A stretch of DNA of 64,000 nt from Siderastrea siderea (taxonomy: Eukaryota; Cnidaria; Anthozoa; Scleractinia; Rhizangiidae), in contig OZ034970.1 in assembly GCA_964030785.1 (NCBI GenBank), positions 40,790,377 to 40,854,376 of the forward strand. Direction: 5' to 3'. The notes beneath the pieces were generated by a model. It searched no databases, was not told the origin of the DNA, and saw nothing but the letters and a program-made list of their open reading frames with translations. Every line of letters begins with the position of its first letter. The stretch's first letter is position 1. Both the position numbers and the translations under genes were made by a program. Positions 58,086 through 64,000 of the stretch are shown here, in pieces.

Positions 58086-59969
58086 GCTTGAGCGGAGACT
58101 GGAAAGAAAAAAAAAAGGATAATTGAAGCACGGGGAACGCTAGGAAGGGAGATAAACAAGCAGTAGTGCGCTTCCTGGTGGTTCAGTGGTTCAACCTCGT
58201 GTTGGTTAACGGATGGAGAACTTACAGTGTAGAAATATAGGCCTCGTATCGTAATTAATGTACACTTCTGACTCAGGTAATTTGTACTTCACTAAAAACA
58301 TGTTTATTTTGAAAGTTCGATTTACAAACACTCTATGCTAGACTCTGAGGTCACTAAAACAACGGAAGTACAAAAAAAAAATGCCTAAACTACAGGGTAT
58401 CTTTAATTTCATGCACCTTCTTTAGAACCCAAAAAATGTTTAAAAAATCTAGAAAATCTGAAATCTAGAACCAGTAAAATTATACAACCTAATAATGGAT
58501 AGAACGTTTGAAAGAGCTTTCCAGTTGTCTTCAGTAGCCTTTATTCCCGTCCTTCCTTTTACGACTTTCGGTCGACCGTTAAAACCCTTGTCTTCAAAAC
58601 AACTTGAACTATCCACTTACTGACCCAACATCCCCCAGTCAGCCGCTGCTACTTAAAACACAAGTGGAAAGCGATAAATTGGCGGCAAACAAATCACACA
58701 CTTAGGAAAATGTGAGGCACAAGTTGCCAGGAAACTTTAAGTTGCAGTCTTATGCCCCATAAGTAAGTAAGATAGATCTTAAACATTTCAAAACACGTCA
58801 CGTTTGAGTATCCATCGCCTGACGATGGGCACTGAAGTATCCCAGACATGTTATCCAAACTCAAACGTTGTGTCGTGTTTTTGAAATGATTAAAGTTGAT
58901 TTCCAGTCCGTACTGCGCAGGCTCAACGGTTTGTTTTGGTTTGGTTTTGAAAAACTAATTTCGTCATGCGAGCTTTTTGAAATGTACCAATTTGTGACGT
59001 CTTAATAAGGTAATATTCGTACAATTTTTGTCTCCCGCCATCGTGGATGTGAGCTTTACTCCCGATGAAATTGAAGAAAGAGACATTGAGGTGGCCGCGC
59101 GACCAGGACAAGATAACATCTCGGTGTGTACATGTACTAGGTTTTGTTTACGGGAAACAGGACGAAATGCCTACCCGTGTCGTGGTGCCCAGCAGTTGCC
59201 ATCGAGCACGAGGAACCGCAAGCTTGTGCATGAACACACGGTACGTGTTGCAGGAAGATTTGCAGGAAGATTGTTCCGAAAATGACAAGGTATTTAAGTC
59301 TACTTTATTTTTCCCATGTGGAAAAATATTCGTACAGCTCCAAACATGCACTCTATTTCATACAGTTACCAGTCGCGTCTCGTTTCGCGCGCTACGCAAA
59401 TGGCGTCTCGCGCTACGAGAATCGCGTCGCGCGCTACGCGATTCGCGTAGCACGAGAGTCACTGAAGCGGCAATTTTGGCATAAATTTGGGAACGATTAC
59501 CAATTAATTTCGCGAAGCGATTTTCAAGGGTTAGCAACTGCACTTCGGACACTTCGGTGATTTGGTGCGACACCAAGAAAGAAGGATTTGATGTGTTTCT
59601 GGTTTTCCTTTACGCAAATATTAGAACTATCTTTAAGCGTATGAGTTCGAGTTCATTTTCCATAGCTGGCGACGTAATACGTCGCAATCGACTGTGACTA
59701 TGTCTGTAGTTTTCGTTTCCACTTGCGACATGTTTTGCCAAATTTCTTTGGCTTTGTCGTCAATGGAACATAAAAATCGATTGGCGAGTTTTAAAATTCA
59801 TATCCAACACATATACCTGTTAGTTCGCATAAACAAGTTGATTAAGATTGTGTTTGAAGTTTTCGTTACGCTCGCGATCACAGCAAAAAATATGAAGATT
59901 CCAAGTTGGTTCTTCATGGGAGTTTTATTGTGAAATCATTGGTAAATCATTGGTAATCAAAATAGATTC
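58086..59969. other. Mostly intergenic; possible short exons near 59040-59290
   Basis: 58784-58890 holds an inverted repeat ('atttcaaaacacg'...'cgtgtttttgaaat'). At 59040-59110 an acidic frame (DVSFTPDEIEERDIEV) ends near a GT. At 59168-59240 the frame MPTRVVVPSS... ends at CACG/GTACGT, and a short acidic segment LQEDLQEDCSENDK (about 59250-59288) ends at AAG/GTATTT. These could be short exons but have no confirmed partner. 59383-59465 is a 'cgcgctacg(a/c)(g/a)' minisatellite. Confidence 0.3.
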
Positions 59970-60478
59970 CCAACCTTGGTAATTGGGTTACATTTTCCAT
60001 GTTGGTATTCTATTTTTTGAGAATCCAATGTTGGAATATTAAATTTGGTTTACCAAATTGGATTTTTGTTGTGATGTTATCGGTATCCTATTAAGAAATA
60101 CCAACATTGGTATAGTAAAACTTAGTAATACCAAATTGGGTAATTGTTGTGATTTCATTGGTATCCTATACAGAAATACCAACATTGGTATAGTGGCACA
60201 CAGTTTACCAAACTGGGTTTTTGTTGTGATTTTATTGGTATCCTATATGGAAGTACAAACATTGGTATAGTGAAAACTAGCAATACCAAATTGGGTTTTT
60301 GTTGTGATTTCACCGGTATCCTATCCTGAGAAAAGCCAACATTGGGATATCAGAAATGTAATTCACCAAGGTGTTTCTTATTGTAGGTCATATTGTACTA
60401 TATCACTGGTATTCTAGCAAAAAACACCAATATTGGTGTAATGGCAACTAGTTTTCCAAATTGGGTTATGACTAGCCT
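59970..60478. repeat. 78-bp tandem repeat
   Basis: Phrases 'taccaaattgg...ttgttgtgat' start at 60051, 60129, 60206 and 60284 (period 77-78). Each unit also has the palindrome ACCAACATTGGTA. Flanking units are more diverged. Because 78 is divisible by 3, it makes a repetitive open frame that is not a gene. Confidence 0.9.
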
Positions 60479-60685
60479 TTATACCCAACATTGGAATAAT
60501 AATTATTCTTGATTTACTGAAATGGTTGTTTATTAAAATTTAGTGCATGGAAGGATACTAGAATATTAAAGCAGTGAAGCAGCTTTCAAATGTTTTCATC
60601 TCAACAAAGTTTTATTTATCATAGATTTAACATTGCATGTACACAATCAGCTGTTAAGGGAAATAATGGAATGCTCAGTGAGGCC

Positions 60686-63600
60686 TCAATCCATATCCGA
60701 TTCGGCAGAATCTGAATCAAGCGAAGATACCGAGATTAGTGTGTCTAAACTAGAGCTCTCATTTGCTACAGTAACATCTATCACATTGTGCTCTCCAAGG
60801 GTCTTCAAAACTTTAATTTCCTCCCTTTTCAGACAGTTTCCATTTGCTCCATCACTGAGTGTTACAAAGTCCTTTTCTATAAGGGCTTTAGCCAGTTTAT
60901 TGGCTAATTCATACTTTCCCAGGCCCCGCACTTTTACATTTAATGCCTTGGCTGCAGGGCAAAGATCTTTTTTCAGTGACAGGTTCCTGAACCGTGGGGC
61001 ATCTAGAAACATTGTTAACAGCAATTGGGAGCTGTAAGGTGAAAGTCCATCTGGGGAAGATGATGACTCATCCCCATTTTCTGGTTTTTCAGCATCTGTA
61101 CAGCAATCTACAGTAGAAGTATAATTAAGAAAATTGTGACAAGACAGCTTAATTAAATGAAACTTAACAACTATTTTCTCTACGGGGAGTGAGCCCTAAC
61201 TCCAGCAGGATAAAAGAAATCGTCAACAGAACATTAACATGACCAAAAAGCAAAACCATGGAAGTTAGGGTCAGCCTGGTATAATATTATGATGGTTACA
61301 AGTGTTCCTTAGCAACTGTACATGTCTTGTTGTCATGCTTTCCCTCTTCTCCCTTAAAAAAAAACTTATTAACTCCCAAAAGGGCTTTTCATGTATTATG
61401 TACGATGATAAAAGTGAAATACTAAAAAAGGTAAAAGGCAACTGCGAAAAAAAGGGCTAACAATTTTGTAAAATTTGCTATGATGGTTACAAGTGTTCAA
61501 TGGCAAATGTGCATGTCTTGTTGTCATGCTTCCCCTCTTCTCCCTTTGACAAATTTCTACAATAAAAGGTATCAACGTTTGAATTCATGGCGGGTTTATG
61601 GTTTTGATGAATGTATGTACACTTACAACTGAGCTGTGATGCCTAGATGACTTAACATTTGTACAAAGAAGACTAATCATAAAGCTGAAACAGTCATGCC
61701 AGCATATATTTCATAGTAATACTATTAACTTTTTTTTGTAAACTCACCATCTGAGCTTGAGGTATCACCTTTGCGAGCTCGCTTTGCCGGAGGCAAATGG
61801 ACCTGATGAATTCGAAAAGAAACTAATGATGTCACTTAAACTACATCATCTACTGGTAGTTAAAATATGGTTGACTGAATTATCACTTGTGCTTCAGACA
61901 TTCTGAGGAGTAGCTCACCTCAAAGTTGTAACCATCAGAAATTCTTCGATTCTTCTCGAAAGCCCATTGTAGTATATGACTTCTAATTGCACCTTTAAAA
62001 TGAGAGGTAACTTGATAAGTCAAGAGATTATACTACAGCTGTAATAGTGCGATAAAGGTACAACCTCTCAAATAGGTCAACCTTTAAGAATACAAAAAAT
62101 GCAAAAACTGTTTAATCCACAGTAATGGCGAGACATGTAACCTACTTTTGCCAAATCCAATCTCTTCTATGACTGCCTGTGGTTCTATGAGCAGAACCAA
62201 CTCTGAAAGAATAAGGCTGTTTTTCTCATTGCCCTTGAAATAAACTTTGGTGTTCCCTGGCCACCTCTTTGAGCACTCTGATCTGATGAGCTTGACTCTA
62301 AAAAAATAAGTCACCGTTAACAAGTCCACCTGCTATGCATGTATTTAAGCTTCTATGTTTTCTTGTAAAACTGGATCATTATCTAGATCTAGGTACATTT
62401 CCTCTGTATAAGCATGATGGTGTGACGGGTGTCTCGAAAACACAGACCTCGAAAACCAAGACCCCAGACCCCAGACCTCGAAAACACAGACCTCGAAAAC
62501 CCAGACCTCGAAAACGCAGACCTCGAAAACACAGACCTCGAAAACGCAGACTTCGAAAACACAGACCTACTAAAAACCACTAACGTGTCAAAAATACTGT
62601 AAACAATGACAGCCTTTGCTAGCGAGCGAATTATGGCTGAAATAAAAAATTATAAATCCCCTAGTTTGTCGTGGGTGTTACGAAAACTAAGATGTATTAA
62701 AATCAGAAAAACCATTGAAATAACTATTGTAGACGTACAATGAGCACCAGTAACTGTCATTTATAGCTGTCAATTGATATGTGAGACACTTCGCGCGTGG
62801 TGGTCATCACTCCTTTCGGCTCTTGGCTTTGTTTTTCTACGCAATCATCTTGTTATCGTTAAATATGGTCTGAGTTCTGTTATTTAGGAATTTTCAAATA
62901 AAGAAACCTTTCCTTTGCGAACCCACATTGATTTTTTTTCAAATTCATTTATTTCAATTTGTTTTTATCGAATGCCGATTTCCATTACCTGATTACCGTT
63001 GCGTGACATCTGGTCATCGATTTTATAATTATTATCTGTTATGATAGGTCAGTGAGTTTCAATCGCTTTCGGGTGCCTTTGTATTTTGTACTTTGACTGA
63101 TCCACTTCTATTTAGGCCCGATTAATACATTTCATTTTCATATCGACTTTTGGATATCGAGGTAATTGGCAACAGTTTCTAAACAAAAGAAATAGAAACG
63201 ACAAACAGGGGATTTATAAACATCGTTTACAGTATTTTTGACACGTTAGTGGTTTCTGTGTTTTCGAGGTCTGTATTTTCGAGGTCTGCGTTTTCGAGGT
63301 CTGCATTTTCGAGGTCTGTGTTTTCGAGGTCTGGGTTTTCGAGGTCTGGGTTTTCGAGCCACGCGCGAAGTGTCTCACATAGCATGACAGCTATAAATGA
63401 CAGTTACTGGTGCTCATTGTACGTCTACAATAGTTATTTCAATGGTTTTTCTGATTTTAATATATCTTAGTTTTCGTAACACCCACGACAAACTAGGGGA
63501 TTTATAATTTTTTATTTCAGCCATAATTCGCTCGCTAGCAAAGGCTGTCATTGTTTACAGTATTTTTGACACGTTAGTGGTTTTTAGTAGGTCTGTGTTT

Positions 63601-64000
63601 TCGAAGTCTGCGTTTTCGAGGTCTGTGTTTTCGAGGTCTGCGTTTTCGAGGTCTGGGTTTTCGAGGTCTGTGTTTTCGAGGTCTGGGGTCTGGGGTCTTG
63701 GTTTTCGAGGTCTGTGTTTTCGAGACACCCTGGTGTGACTTCGAAATATTTAATAATCCCCTTCCCTTTGTTAATTAAGCCCCCTTCTACAAAAACGTGC
63801 ACTGGGGATAAATACATAAATTTGTACAGTATTTCTATTTTTCTTGCTTCTTAATAAACCTCTTCATCATAATTATGTTACTGTAATTCAATTATGCAGT
63901 GCACTCTTAGTCAATGCTGTGGTTTGTCTTAATTACTTACTTTTCATTGTACAGCCTTCTTTGTTGAGGGGTCATGTCTTGTTTGTCTTTTAATGATATT
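60686..64000 (-). CDS. Multi-exon gene of unknown function (5' end beyond the window)
   Basis: Five exons read with matching phases and GT/AG borders: from the right edge to 63941 (partial), 62297-62146, 61992-61919, 61802-61748, 61095-60686 (stop TGA at 60688-60686). The donor at 63940 (GTAAGT) leaves phase 2, met by the next exon. The protein runs ...MTPQQRRLYNE, then SECSKRWPGNTKVYFKGNE and LVLLIEPQAVIEEIGFGK, IRSHILQWAFEKNRRISDGY, a basic patch (PPAKRARK), a Ser-rich linker, a helical segment LNVKVRGLGKYELANKLAKA that faintly resembles a SAP-like helix pair, and an acidic Ser/Asp tail. Composition suggests a nuclear protein; function unknown. A polyadenylation signal (AATAAA on the - strand) is at 60616-60611. 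A 1.3-kb transposon lies in the first visible intron. Confidence 0.7.
61289..61555. repeat. Short intronic direct repeat
   Basis: 'tatgatggttacaagtgttc' plus about 60 further matching bases ('catgtcttgttgtcatgctt') occur at 61289 and 61479, 190 bp apart, within the last intron of the - strand gene. Confidence 0.85.
62427..63730. mobile_element. 1304-bp element with minisatellite-built inverted ends, 9-bp duplication
   Basis: TGGTGTGAC lies on both sides (62418-62426, 63731-63739). Termini are GGGTGTCTCGAAAAC and its complement. The left end is about ten 15-bp units 'cgaaaac(a/g)cagacct', then unique sequence to about 62803. The right end is the inverse of all this (about 63350-63730). A third block of the 15-bp units (about 63255-63356) lies in between. 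There is no transposase. The 9-bp duplication suggests a Mutator-like origin. It sits in an intron of the - strand gene. Confidence 0.9.

Noticed and set aside
59168..59290. MPTRVVV... frame resembling the start of a THAP zinc finger
   Set aside because: Only the first residues fit; the required Cys/His spacing and the AVPTIF-type end are not visible, and no connected exons were found.
62427..63730. CRISPR-like array of 15-bp units
   Set aside because: Units are directly tandem without spacers, in inverted blocks, within a transposon in eukaryotic DNA.
62335..63817. Arg/Lys-rich and Ser/Arg-rich open frames
   Set aside because: Direct translations of the 15-bp minisatellite in the 62427-63730 element (the unit is a multiple of three).

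Overview
This is AT-rich, intron-bearing eukaryotic DNA, full of transposon debris. The repeat content (tRNA-derived SINEs, Penelope-like and DIRS-like retroelement pieces, many short inverted-repeat elements, a diffuse CATTCAAATGAAAGCT satellite) and the gene style suggest a cnidarian, most likely a stony coral or another hexacorallian. That assignment is inferred from general knowledge of such genomes, not from a database match.

The backbone of the window is a tandem array, all on the + strand, of one family of secreted cysteine-repeat proteins. Each has a hydrophobic leader, many C-x6-C-x3-C-x4-C modules with dense N-x-S/T sites, a Ser/Thr-rich stem and a short hydrophobic C-terminus typical of GPI-anchor signals. 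The copies are A (7128-8159), B (13049-15017), C (24299-25411), D (36252-37391), a fragment (44050-44216), E (44958-45613) and F (53071-53482). Only C is uninterrupted. A, B, D, E and F carry frameshifts, stops, a lost start codon or transposon insertions. E and F look like two halves of one gene separated by about 7.4 kb. F and its downstream flank are a segmental paralogue of D and its flank, which lets several insertions be dated by comparison. I do not recognise the protein family.

Other genes are few. A 3'-terminal exon of an unknown + strand gene lies at 6502-6719. A multi-exon gene on the - strand runs from 60686 past the right edge; its exon phases join consistently and it carries a 1.3 kb transposon in an intron. 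Retroelement relics are a DIRS-type reverse transcriptase (18315-18919, -), a non-LTR fragment (about 39990-40630, -), a Penelope-like GIY-YIG endonuclease end (44217-44492, +) and a Penelope-like 3' end (about 25735-25895).

Many non-autonomous DNA elements can be delimited by inverted ends plus target-site duplications: 9-bp (50454-52174; 62427-63730), 8-bp (21769-22177), 10-bp (14061-14940), 7-bp (43367-43622), 6-bp (19469-21441), TTAA (38991-39791), TTA (34058-34958; 47555-47834) and TA (56612-57056; 57525-57816). The rest is intergenic sequence with microsatellites and no gene I can support.
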